Source: Soonwooa sp023440705
GTDB taxonomy: Bacteria > Bacteroidota > Bacteroidia > Flavobacteriales > Weeksellaceae
Assembly: GCA_023440705.1 (NCBI GenBank)
Contig: JAEXRP010000111.1
Span: forward strand, 1-15,282
Direction of reading: 5' to 3'
Length of the DNA stretch: 15,282 nucleotides
The notes beneath the pieces were generated by a model. That model worked only from the letters and a program-made list of their open reading frames with translations, was not told the origin of the DNA and did not search any database. Below, piece by piece: positions 6,598 through 13,464 of the stretch. A program made the position numbers and the translations under genes. How positions within the stretch are numbered: the stretch's first letter is position 1; each line of letters begins with the position of its first letter.

Positions 6598-6627
6598 CAA
6601 ATGTAAAAATGTTTTTTAATAAAACAA
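6598..6627 (-). promoter_or_regulatory. Bacteroidota-type promoter of the trp operon
   Basis: On the minus strand TTG (6627-6625), a 19-nt spacer, then TACATTTG (6605-6598) matches the known Bacteroidota -33/-7 pattern TTG-N19-TAnnTTTG exactly. The predicted start point is a few bases further on, at or close to the leader AUG at 6593. Confidence 0.8.
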
Positions 6628-6645
6628 TAGTTTTTAAGAAATTTT

Positions 6646-7440
6646 TTATTCAAATTTAAGAACAAACATGAAAGCATGTGTTTGCATGGTCGAAATACCA
6701 GCTGCCCAATATGGTGGCGTTTCTGGATTATCTGCGACAATTTCGTTGTTCATAAAGAATGTTCCACGAATAGCTGGCGTCAGTTTGAAACGGCTGAAAT
6801 AGATCTGCATCCCAATCTCCGCAGTCCAACCAAAATTATGCGTTGTAGAACGGAAAATATTTCGAGAGTTATCTTCTGTACTGGTTTCGTTGGATTGTAA
6901 GTTCATCAAATAATTGACACCACCAGCGGCGTAAGGACGCGTATTGTACCATCTGTCACCGTGGATTTCTAACATAATCGGAATGTCAAGGTAGGTCGAT
7001 TTTACTCTTTTTACCTTGTCGATATCTGTTAAACCAATTGGCGTAAAAGCTGGAAATTGTGTTGTGCCACCTGAATATCGATCATTACTTTGCGTGTTAA
7101 AAGTATATTCTCTCTCAGTAAAATGCAGTCCAGGTTCCATACGAAGATCTAAATATTCGTTAAGACGCATCTTCCCAATAAGTCCTGCACCAAAGCTATA
7201 GCCAGGTTTTGAGGTGATAAGACTTTGCTGACCATTCATCCCGTAATGCGGATCCAAAACTAGTTTTGAATCAAAATTATTAGCGGCAAGATAAAATCCC
7301 CAACTGAATTTTTGTGTGTCAAAATCTTCTAGGTTATCTAATCTATCTTTTTTCCTGAAAATGTCCGTCAATTGTGCATGAGCTGAGAAGCTGCACAATA
7401 GTCCGAAGGCTACAAGATGTTTTAGTTTCAGTTTTATCAT
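6646..7440 (-). CDS. porT: PorT-family outer membrane protein of type IX secretion
   Basis: PorT/SprT proteins are outer-membrane beta-barrel proteins needed for the type IX secretion system of Bacteroidota, which exports adhesins, gliding proteins and enzymes. The ATG at 7440-7438 gives 264 residues with a clear signal peptide: positive KLKLKH, a hydrophobic core LVAFGLLCSF and AHA before Gln23. The mature part has alternating beta-strand segments, an RPYAAGGVNYLMNL stretch and a C-terminal Phe within an aromatic beta-signal-like end (AFMFVLKFE). A longer frame starts at a TTG inside ubiE and is less likely. It begins 4 nt after ubiE, so the two are probably co-transcribed. The assignment rests on family resemblance; a generic PorT-family barrel with another role is possible. 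Confidence 0.82.
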   Translation of the reverse strand: MIKLKLKHLVAFGLLCSFSAHAQLTDIFRKKDRLDNLEDFDTQKFSWGFYLAANNFDSKLVLDPHYGMNGQQSLITSKPGYSFGAGLIGKMRLNEYLDLRMEPGLHFTEREYTFNTQSNDRYSGGTTQFPAFTPIGLTDIDKVKRVKSTYLDIPIMLEIHGDRWYNTRPYAAGGVNYLMNLQSNETSTEDNSRNIFRSTTHNFGWTAEIGMQIYFSRFKLTPAIRGTFFMNNEIVADNPETPPYWAAGISTMQTHAFMFVLKFE

Positions 7441-7444
7441 CTTA

Positions 7445-8170
7445 TTATTTTGTGGCTTTATAAATAGTTGCAATACCTAAGCTGAGTTTTTTATATTCTA
7501 CATTAGAAAAGCCTGTTTGCAACAATATATTTTTCATTTTTTCACCAAAAGGGAAGGCGTTAACCGAGTCTGGCAAATAGGTGTAAGCTCTGTTATCTTT
7601 GGACACCAACTTCCCAATTGCTGGCAAAATGTTTTTAAAATAAAACATATAAAGTGGTCCCATAAGTCCTTCAACTTTTGAAAACTCTAATATATAAACA
7701 CTTTTGTTATTTTTCACAACTCTTTTTAATTCGGCTAAACCTTTTTCAAGATTTTCAAAATTACGAACACCAAAAGCTACTGTCACCGCATCAAAATGAT
7801 TGTCCTCAAAAGGTAGATGTTCTGCATCGCCTTTTATCATCGTTATTTTGTCCGACAGGTTTTGCTTTTTCACCTTTTCGATACCAACATTCAACATTTG
7901 TTGAGAAAGGTCAAGTCCTGTAACTTGCGCTTGTGTACCTTTTTGTACTGCAATGGCAAGATCTCCCGTTCCTGTTGCAACATCCAAAACACTTTTTGGC
8001 TGGTCTTTATTTAACCATTTAACCAAAGTATTTCTCCAAAGCACATCAATCTTCATTGATAAAACATGATTAAGAAGGTCATATTTTGGTGCTATGTTGT
8101 CGAACATGTCTTCGACTTGACTTTTTTTGCTGTTATCGCTGTTATATGGTGTTACTTTATTATGATCCAA
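7445..8170 (-). CDS. ubiE: Demethylmenaquinone methyltransferase
   Basis: UbiE/MenG adds the last methyl group to demethylmenaquinone using S-adenosylmethionine; in menaquinone-using Bacteroidota this makes the respiratory quinone. The 241-residue protein shows MFDNIAPKYDLLNHVLS at 22-38, SAM motif I DVATGTGD at 63-70, LDLS at 86-89, and the family signature FGVRNFENLEKGLAELKRV near 133-151. The frame opens with TTG (8170-8168); no ATG occurs upstream before the stop at 8188-8186. The first internal ATG (codon 22) would remove the conserved KSQVEDMF lead-in, so TTG is preferred. It lies 32 nt after the membrane-protein gene and 4 nt before porT. Confidence 0.94.
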   Translation of the reverse strand: MDHNKVTPYNSDNSKKSQVEDMFDNIAPKYDLLNHVLSMKIDVLWRNTLVKWLNKDQPKSVLDVATGTGDLAIAVQKGTQAQVTGLDLSQQMLNVGIEKVKKQNLSDKITMIKGDAEHLPFEDNHFDAVTVAFGVRNFENLEKGLAELKRVVKNNKSVYILEFSKVEGLMGPLYMFYFKNILPAIGKLVSKDNRAYTYLPDSVNAFPFGEKMKNILLQTGFSNVEYKKLSLGIATIYKATK

Positions 8171-8202
8171 AATAAAAATATATAATTAAACGTGAAATTT
8201 GA

Positions 8203-8775
8203 TTAAAACTTATAGTTTTCGTTGTAATAATTAATAAAATCTTGTTTTCTAAAGATTTTGGTGCGGCTTTCTACCTTGTCAATATTTTTGATGACTTTAT
8301 TATAATCTTCATCAATATTAAAATAGAAATCTTCACTATACAATTTGTTCTCTTTTTTGATATTTCCAAGAAAAGGTTTACCGTCGATATTCATACTTCC
8401 TTGCGCCATAATCAAAGAATCTTTGTCGCGGAAGTAACCATAAAACTGTTTGAAAACGTAATAATCCTTATGCGCAATATTGATTAATCCTCGTTGATTC
8501 TTCACATCAAAAGCAGAATCATACAGCATTTTTTTGTTTTGGTCAAAAACTTTGATGTTATTTTTTCCTTTATTAAGGTCAACCTTTAGATATTGACCAG
8601 ATGATAAAATCTTTTGTTCGCCATTATTAACACTAAAGAAGTAAGTGTCGGGTGTTGGATTGTCCACCAAATAATAATTTGGTTTTGCAAGAAATATAAA
8701 ATAAATTGCGAAAGCTGCAATTGCTGCCAAAATAGCAAACAAAAGCCCCTTTAGCGATGGGTTGTTCTTTAACAT
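8203..8775 (-). CDS. Hypothetical single-pass membrane protein
   Basis: A 190-residue protein that I do not recognise. Residues about 10-30 are a strongly hydrophobic, Ala/Ile/Phe-rich helix, followed by KPNYYLVDNPTPDTYFF and a soluble domain rich in Lys, Asp, Asn and Tyr with predicted beta character. This suggests an N-terminal anchor with the rest in the periplasm. A short run of positive charge before the helix fits that topology. It has no lipoprotein Cys and no catalytic motif. The ATG is at 8775-8773, and a TAAATTTG -7-type box at 8826-8819 lies about 43 nt upstream. It heads a tight set with ubiE and porT, so a link to the envelope is possible but unproven. Confidence 0.75.
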   Translation of the reverse strand: MLKNNPSLKGLLFAILAAIAAFAIYFIFLAKPNYYLVDNPTPDTYFFSVNNGEQKILSSGQYLKVDLNKGKNNIKVFDQNKKMLYDSAFDVKNQRGLINIAHKDYYVFKQFYGYFRDKDSLIMAQGSMNIDGKPFLGNIKKENKLYSEDFYFNIDEDYNKVIKNIDKVESRTKIFRKQDFINYYNENYKF

Positions 8776-8818
8776 TTTAAGATTTATCTTGTTGATTAGT
8801 TTTCAAAAAGACAATGCG

Positions 8819-8826
8819 CAAATTTA
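8819..8826 (-). promoter_or_regulatory. -7 box for the membrane protein-ubiE-porT set
   Basis: On the minus strand TAAATTTG matches TAnnTTTG. No convincing -33 TTG is found at 17-23 nt upstream, so the call rests on one box and its position in the divergent gap 8776-8978. Confidence 0.45.
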
Positions 8827-8944
8827 GTAATAATTTGTAAGAAATTTAGATGATAAATTTCGTATTACTTATAGTTGTAGATACTTCTCTGTGATTGTGC
8901 ATAGCTTTTCTAACAAATCTCGACTTCTTATTCAAAAAAATATG

Positions 8945-8952
8945 TAATTTTG
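8945..8952 (+). promoter_or_regulatory. -7 box for the ketoacyl-ACP synthase III-like gene
   Basis: TAATTTTG matches TAnnTTTG and lies 26 nt before the ATG at 8979. A -33 TTG at the right distance is not evident. It also indicates that the upstream in-frame TTG at 8895 is not the start, since it would precede the promoter. Confidence 0.5.
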
Positions 8953-8978
8953 TTCTTTTAATTATTCAAAAATCTTCA

Positions 8979-10058
8979 ATGCCAAATACAGTTATTATAG
9001 GCTCTGGATGTTATATCCCAGAGAATGTTATCACCGGTTCTCACTTCATGGACTCAGTTTTTTTTGACGAAAACAACGAAAAAATTGATAAACCAAATGA
9101 TGAAATCATTCAAAAATTTGTAGAAATTACAGAAATTGAAGAAAGACGTTACATCAGTGCAGGTGATTATAACTCGGATTTGGGACTTCGCGCTTCTTTA
9201 CAAGCGATTGATGATGCTGGTATTGATAAAGAAGAAATTGATTACATTATCTACGCAACTAATTTTGGTGAAGTTGACGAAAGAGGAATCCCGAATTTCA
9301 TGCCTTCTTTAGCAGCTAGATTAAAAAATAAATTGGGCATCAAAAACAGAAAATGTATCAATTATGATATGATTTTCGGTTGTCCAGGTTGGGTAGAAGC
9401 TTTGATTTTGGCTGACGTTTTGCTAAAATCTGGTCGTGCGAAAAATATACTTGTTGTTGGTGGCGAAACTTTGAGCCGCGTTACAGATAATTTTGACCGA
9501 AACAAATTAATCTTTGCAGATGGCGCTGGTGCAGTTGTGGTGACAACAACAGACGAAGAAAATGTTGGGATAATTGCAGATTCTACAATTTGTGATAATG
9601 GCGAAGAATTATGCTATCTAGAAAACGGTCCATCATTAAATTTAGATGATAAAGAGCCTCGCTTATACATCAGAATGCGTGGTCGTAAAATTTACGAATA
9701 TGCTCTTAAAAACGTTCCTGATGCGATAAAAGCAACGATCGATAAAGCTAACTTAGATATTTCGGACATTGATAAAATCCTAATTCACCAAGCGAATGCT
9801 AAAATGGATTATGCGATGATTTCGAGATTGTTCAAGCTTTATGGGATTAAAGATTATGACCATGCGATTTCGCCAATGACGATTCAGAAGTTTGGGAATT
9901 CTTCTGTAGCAACAGTTCCGACGATGTTTGATTTGATCAGAAAAGGCAAAATGGAAGGTCAAAGCTTCAAACCTGGAAGTCATATTATTTTCACTTCTGT
10001 TGGCGCTGGTATGAATATTAATTGCGTGGTATATCGTTTTCCAGCTGATAAAATTTAA
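8979..10058 (+). CDS. Ketoacyl-ACP synthase III family protein
   Basis: A thiolase-fold condensing enzyme of the KAS III (FabH-like) group, which joins an acyl-CoA to malonyl-ACP. The ATG at 8979 gives 359 residues, somewhat longer than typical FabH (about 320-335) because of an insertion near residues 27-42. The full Cys-His-Asn set is visible: Cys135 in IFGCPGWV, His270 in LIHQANAKM and Asn307 in KFGNSSVATVP, with a C-terminal GAGMN. The gene stands alone, with its own -7 box and terminator, not in the usual plsX-fabH cluster. It may therefore be a second KAS III for branched-chain primers, or a specialised condensing enzyme such as those of aryl-polyene or dialkylresorcinol pathways. The exact substrate cannot be told, so no gene symbol is given. 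Confidence 0.9.
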   Translation: MPNTVIIGSGCYIPENVITGSHFMDSVFFDENNEKIDKPNDEIIQKFVEITEIEERRYISAGDYNSDLGLRASLQAIDDAGIDKEEIDYIIYATNFGEVDERGIPNFMPSLAARLKNKLGIKNRKCINYDMIFGCPGWVEALILADVLLKSGRAKNILVVGGETLSRVTDNFDRNKLIFADGAGAVVVTTTDEENVGIIADSTICDNGEELCYLENGPSLNLDDKEPRLYIRMRGRKIYEYALKNVPDAIKATIDKANLDISDIDKILIHQANAKMDYAMISRLFKLYGIKDYDHAISPMTIQKFGNSSVATVPTMFDLIRKGKMEGQSFKPGSHIIFTSVGAGMNINCVVYRFPADKI

Positions 10059-10086
10059 TTTATTTAAATAAAAATAAGTCAAAAAG

Positions 10087-10128
10087 GCACAAAGTAACAA
10101 TTTGGTTTACTTTGTGCTTTTTCTTTTT
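10087..10128 (+). terminator. Intrinsic terminator after the KAS III-like gene
   Basis: GCACAAAGTAA (10087-10097) pairs with TTACTTTGTGC (10107-10117) over 11 bp with a 9-nt loop, followed by TTTTTCTTTTT (10118-10128). It separates this gene from the metallophosphoesterase. Confidence 0.9.
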
Positions 10129-10153
10129 GCACATTTTTTTAAATTGTTTTTAA

Positions 10154-11362
10154 ATGATGAAAAATATTTTGGGAATAATAGTTTTCTTTATTCTCATCGA
10201 ATTTTATATTTACCAAGCTGTTCGCACTGTCGTTAGTCAGCCTTGGGCGCGCGGCGCATATTGGGTTATCACCGTTGCTATCTACGCAATTTTGATATAT
10301 TTGGTTACTCAGTTTGATCGTACAGATCGCAATCCAATGCAAGTCAACATTATTATGGGACTTATTTTGGTGTTTGTAATGCCCAAACTTTTAACCTTTG
10401 TTTTCTTATTAATAGAAGATATCGTTAGATTGTCAAGGTATGGATTTCAGGCGCTTTCTTCAACCAGTTCTGCGCAAATGCCGAGCAGGAGAAAATTTGT
10501 AAGTTTGGTAGGTTTGGGCGCCGCAGGATTGATGTCTTACGCATTTTTGGATGGGATGATTTTCGGAAAATACCGTCATCGCGTTCGTAAAGTGAGATTA
10601 AAATTGAAAGGTCTTCCCGAAAGTTTTAAAGGTTACAAAATTGTACAAATCTCAGATGTCCACAGTGGAACTTTCCAAGAGCCTGCAAAATTGCAACATG
10701 CGATTGATTTAATTAATCAACAAAAACCAGATTTAGTCCTTTTTACGGGCGATATGGTGAATAATTATGCGGAAGAATTCCAGCCGTTTATTAGTTTGTT
10801 TAAATCTATTCAGGCCAAAGATGGTAAGTTTTCGGTGCTCGGTAATCATGATTACGGCATGTACGGAAAATTTAATTCTAAAGAAGAAGAGCGTCAAAAT
10901 GTACCGAATCTAATTAAATTTCAAAAAGAAGCTGGCTTTAGAATGTTGCGAAACGAAAATCTTAGCATCGATAAAAATGGTGAAAAAATCTATCTTCTCG
11001 GTGTCGAAAACTGGGGAGAAAAACCTTTTCCACAGTACGGAGATCTGGATAAAGCTTTGCAAAATGTGCCAGAAGATTCTGTTAAAATTTTAATGTCGCA
11101 CGATCCAACCCATTTTGATTATGTGGTTAAAAATCATCCTAATTTTGTGCATTTGACATTGTCTGGGCATACGCATGGGATGCAATTTGGGGTTGATCTC
11201 AAAAACGTGAAATGGTCGCCAGTAGAATATAAGTACAAAAAATGGATGGATCTTTATGAAAGTAATGATCGCTATCTCTATGTTAATCGAGGTTTTGGCG
11301 TAATTGGCTATTCAGGAAGAGTAGGAATTTTACCAGAAATTACCTTGTTTGAGTTGAGTTAA
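10154..11362 (+). CDS. Membrane-anchored metallophosphoesterase
   Basis: Calcineurin-like metallophosphoesterase of 402 residues, YkuE-like in its catalytic half. Hydrophobic segments near 4-22, 35-53, 64-88 and 117-133 make an N-terminal membrane domain. Before the fourth, PSRRKFVSL (110-118) resembles a twin-arginine motif in an unusual internal place. The catalytic domain (about 145-400) keeps the metal ligands: Asp168-x-His170 (SDVHSGTF), GD at 199-200, GNHD at 230-233, His316 (SHDPTHF) and GHTHG at 338-342. The natural substrate is unknown; some relatives have been linked to lipid or UDP-sugar-lipid hydrolysis. Two adjacent ATGs (10154 and 10157) could each start translation. The gene stands between two terminators. 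Confidence 0.9.
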   Translation: MMKNILGIIVFFILIEFYIYQAVRTVVSQPWARGAYWVITVAIYAILIYLVTQFDRTDRNPMQVNIIMGLILVFVMPKLLTFVFLLIEDIVRLSRYGFQALSSTSSAQMPSRRKFVSLVGLGAAGLMSYAFLDGMIFGKYRHRVRKVRLKLKGLPESFKGYKIVQISDVHSGTFQEPAKLQHAIDLINQQKPDLVLFTGDMVNNYAEEFQPFISLFKSIQAKDGKFSVLGNHDYGMYGKFNSKEEERQNVPNLIKFQKEAGFRMLRNENLSIDKNGEKIYLLGVENWGEKPFPQYGDLDKALQNVPEDSVKILMSHDPTHFDYVVKNHPNFVHLTLSGHTHGMQFGVDLKNVKWSPVEYKYKKWMDLYESNDRYLYVNRGFGVIGYSGRVGILPEITLFELS

Positions 11363-11386
11363 AATTTTTTTTAAATATTTAAAATA

Positions 11387-11423
11387 AAGCTTTTCAGAGT
11401 TTGAAATTCTGAAAGGCTTTTTT
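11387..11423 (+). terminator. Intrinsic terminator after the metallophosphoesterase
   Basis: AAGCTTTTCAGA (11387-11398) pairs with TCTGAAAGGCTT (11408-11419) over 12 bp with one G-U, then a T run to 11423. It lies 25 nt past the stop codon. Confidence 0.92.
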
Positions 11424-11429
11424 ATTGTA

Positions 11430-11547
11430 ATTAACGTCACTTCGAGTAAAAATCTAAAAGATTTTGTATCGAGAAGTTTTTAATGATAAGGAAATTTACT
11501 TATTTTCGATACAGTTTTCTTCGAAAACCACTCAAACTGACGTTAAT
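11430..11547. repeat. 118-bp inverted-repeat element
   Basis: The ends ATTAACGTCA (11430-11439) and TGACGTTAAT (11538-11547) are perfect 10-bp inverted repeats. Pairing continues imperfectly inwards: GAGT with ACTC, and GTATCGA with TCGATAC. The element fills most of the 221-nt gap between two convergent genes and has no coding content. It looks like a non-autonomous REP/MITE-type element. No flanking duplication is evident, so mobility is inference. Confidence 0.75.
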
Positions 11548-11583
11548 TTTCTTATCCCGAACTCAGGTTAATTACTTAAAATT

Positions 11584-12339
11584 TTAAAACAAATAATCCT
11601 TCATTCTCGACGTTGCGATTTCTTTTTCGGTAACGAATTCTAAGAAAGCAATAAGTTTGTCCTCAAATTTTTTTCCAAGATTATATTTTTTATAAAACGG
11701 AAACTTGTAAGGCAAATCTTCCTTTTCATAAAACTGCCAAGCATTCATGTAGACTTGGACGTAATCTTCGTTTTGAAGCGTTTCCAAAATCATGTTTTCA
11801 TAAAACTGCAAAGGCGTCATCTGGAAAACATAATCATTGAAAGGCAATTGCGAATAAGGCGACAAACTTTCTGGGACAATCACAAGATTATCATCATAAT
11901 AAAGCTGCGTTTTTTCCTTTTTTAAACGACGAAAAACGAAACCAATATTAGAATGCTCAATATCCGAAACATACGAAAAACCTAGGTTTTTAATATCTTT
12001 ATTTGGAAGTCGTAATAATTTTTGACGAAGGCCTCGGACATTTTTTTGAAGCTGATCTTCGAGATTATTTTTGACAATTTCGATGTCTGTAACTGACGAC
12101 GAAATGTTGTACAAGGCGACTTCGTGTCCAGCAGAAGCTAGCTTTTTTAAAGTTTTGCTAAGACGTTCAGCAATTTTAACTTCGACAAAAAAAGTCACCA
12201 AAGTGGAGTAGATCTCAAGATTCTGAAGGATAATCTCAAGGTTTTGTTCCAAAGATGCTATCAAAGTTTCGTCGTCCAAATTTGGATTGGCGCGATCTTC
12301 TCCAAAAGGAATTGTAAGATTGAAACTCAATAACAGCAT
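11584..12339 (-). CDS. Polysaccharide deacetylase-like protein, probably inactive
   Basis: The 251-residue protein follows the layout of the NodB-type polysaccharide deacetylase family: a first strand LLLSF, a TFFVEVKIAERL stretch (49-60) equal to the usual TFF...AE, and AGHEVALYN (70-78). It ends with the WQFYE and KKFEDKLIAFLEF segments seen in Bacteroidota members. The metal and catalytic residues appear lost. The Asp normally after SF is Asn7, the His expected six residues after the Gly of GHE is Tyr77, and the second His (position 81) is Ser. It therefore probably does not deacetylate sugars by the usual mechanism. The frame is intact, which argues for a retained non-catalytic role rather than decay. 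It starts 21 nt after the threonine dehydrogenase gene and is probably co-transcribed with it. Confidence 0.75.
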   Translation of the reverse strand: MLLLSFNLTIPFGEDRANPNLDDETLIASLEQNLEIILQNLEIYSTLVTFFVEVKIAERLSKTLKKLASAGHEVALYNISSSVTDIEIVKNNLEDQLQKNVRGLRQKLLRLPNKDIKNLGFSYVSDIEHSNIGFVFRRLKKEKTQLYYDDNLVIVPESLSPYSQLPFNDYVFQMTPLQFYENMILETLQNEDYVQVYMNAWQFYEKEDLPYKFPFYKKYNLGKKFEDKLIAFLEFVTEKEIATSRMKDYLF

Positions 12340-12360
12340 CTCCAGAACATATTTTTATGA

Positions 12361-13323
12361 CTATTTAGCCAATTTTACTTTTAGATTTTTGATCATGTCT
12401 TCCGACATTTTTTTGATGTCAAAATCGTAGCTAAGTCCCCAATCTTGTTTTGCAACAGAATCGTCGATGCTTGCTGGCCATGAGTCAGCAATCGCTTGAC
12501 GGAAATCTGGCTCATATTTAATCATGAAATCTGGGATGATTTTTGTGATTTCTTCAGCCAATTCTTTAGGATTAAAACTCATACCACCAAGATTGTAAGA
12601 GGTTCTAACTTTCACATCTTCTTTTGGCGCAGTCATCAATTTAATCGTTGCATTTATGGCGTCATCCATATACAACATTGGCATTTTTGTATCTTCTTTG
12701 ATGAAGCTTGTGTAGTTTCCGTTTTCTACAGCTTCGTAAAAAATTTCCACTGCGTAATCTGTTGTTCCACCACCAGCAGGCGCTTTCCAAGAGATAAGAC
12801 CAGGATAACGGATACTTCTCACATCGACACCATATTTATCAAAATAATATTCGCACCATTTTTCACCCGCCATTTTGGAAATTCCGTAGACTGTTGAAGG
12901 GTTAAGCACAACTTCTTGCCCAACATTTTCTTTAGGAAGTCCTTTCCCAAAAACAGCGATAGAACTTGGCCAAAAAATTTTGCTAATTACGCCTTGTTTT
13001 GCCAATTCACAAAGATGAAGAAGTGGTTCTAGATTAAGTTTCCAAGCGAAAAGAGGTTGCTTTTCCGACGTCCCAGAAAGTAGGGAAGCCAAATGATAAA
13101 CTGTTGTTATATTATGTTCTTTGATAAAATTGGTCATTGCATCAAAATTGCTAACGTCCAATCTTTCGTAATGTCCAGCTTCTGTAATGCCTTCTTTCCA
13201 CTTGTCAAGGCCAGATGCAAACACATTTTCTTTACCGTAAAGTTCAACTAATTTTAATGTTAATTCGGTGCCGATTTGTCCCAAAGCACCAGTCACAAGA
13301 ATGCGTTCTGTAGGGCTACTCAT
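12361..13323 (-). CDS. L-threonine 3-dehydrogenase, GalE-like short-chain dehydrogenase type
   Basis: An extended short-chain dehydrogenase of 320 residues, matching the NAD-dependent GalE-like L-threonine dehydrogenases known from psychrophilic Flavobacterium/Cytophaga. They oxidise threonine to 2-amino-3-ketobutyrate, which KBL or spontaneous decay converts on. The Rossmann loop TGALGQIG is at 11-18. The catalytic set is Ser120/Ser121, Tyr146 and Lys150 (YGISK), and GGGTTDYAVEIFYEA near 184-198 is typical of this subfamily. It starts at ATG 13323-13321, with a TAGTTTTG -7-type box at 13350-13343 just upstream. A UDP-sugar epimerase is the alternative, but the GTTDYAVEIF signature argues against it. 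Confidence 0.9.
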   Translation of the reverse strand: MSSPTERILVTGALGQIGTELTLKLVELYGKENVFASGLDKWKEGITEAGHYERLDVSNFDAMTNFIKEHNITTVYHLASLLSGTSEKQPLFAWKLNLEPLLHLCELAKQGVISKIFWPSSIAVFGKGLPKENVGQEVVLNPSTVYGISKMAGEKWCEYYFDKYGVDVRSIRYPGLISWKAPAGGGTTDYAVEIFYEAVENGNYTSFIKEDTKMPMLYMDDAINATIKLMTAPKEDVKVRTSYNLGGMSFNPKELAEEITKIIPDFMIKYEPDFRQAIADSWPASIDDSVAKQDWGLSYDFDIKKMSEDMIKNLKVKLAK

Positions 13324-13342
13324 AATTACTTTTTATGTTATA

Positions 13343-13350
13343 CAAAACTA
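13343..13350 (-). promoter_or_regulatory. -7 box for the threonine dehydrogenase gene
   Basis: On the minus strand TAGTTTTG fits TAnnTTTG and ends 19 nt before the ATG. No clear -33 TTG is present at the expected distance. Confidence 0.45.
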
Positions 13351-13464
13351 AAAAAAAATAACTGCTCACCGAAATTTTTAATTGAAATTATCCACGATTT
13401 TATGACGATAAATTTTCGATTCCCAAGAATTATTAAGTACCTTAGTTTCATTAAAATTTAAAAA

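Noticed and set aside
6610..6626. TGTTTT/AAAACA hairpin as the porT terminator
   Set aside because: Six A-T-rich pairs only, lying within the promoter spacer of the trp operon; not convincing as a terminator.
6594..6740. Upstream part of the 68-codon frame that ends with the leader peptide
   Set aside because: It overlaps the trp promoter and the coding end of porT. Only the 19-codon part from 6593 is downstream of the promoter.
7441..7473. Longer porT start at TTG 7473 inside ubiE
   Set aside because: The ATG at 7440 directly precedes a normal signal peptide, which the longer start would bury behind 11 extra residues.
8895..8978. Longer start of the KAS III-like gene at TTG 8895
   Set aside because: It would place the -7 box inside the gene and add a hydrophobic stretch not found in the family. 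The ATG at 8979 begins at the conserved first strand.
12496..12897. 133-codon plus-strand frame opposite threonine dehydrogenase
   Set aside because: It is antisense to a well-supported gene, has skewed composition rich in His, Phe and Ile, and shows no family motif.
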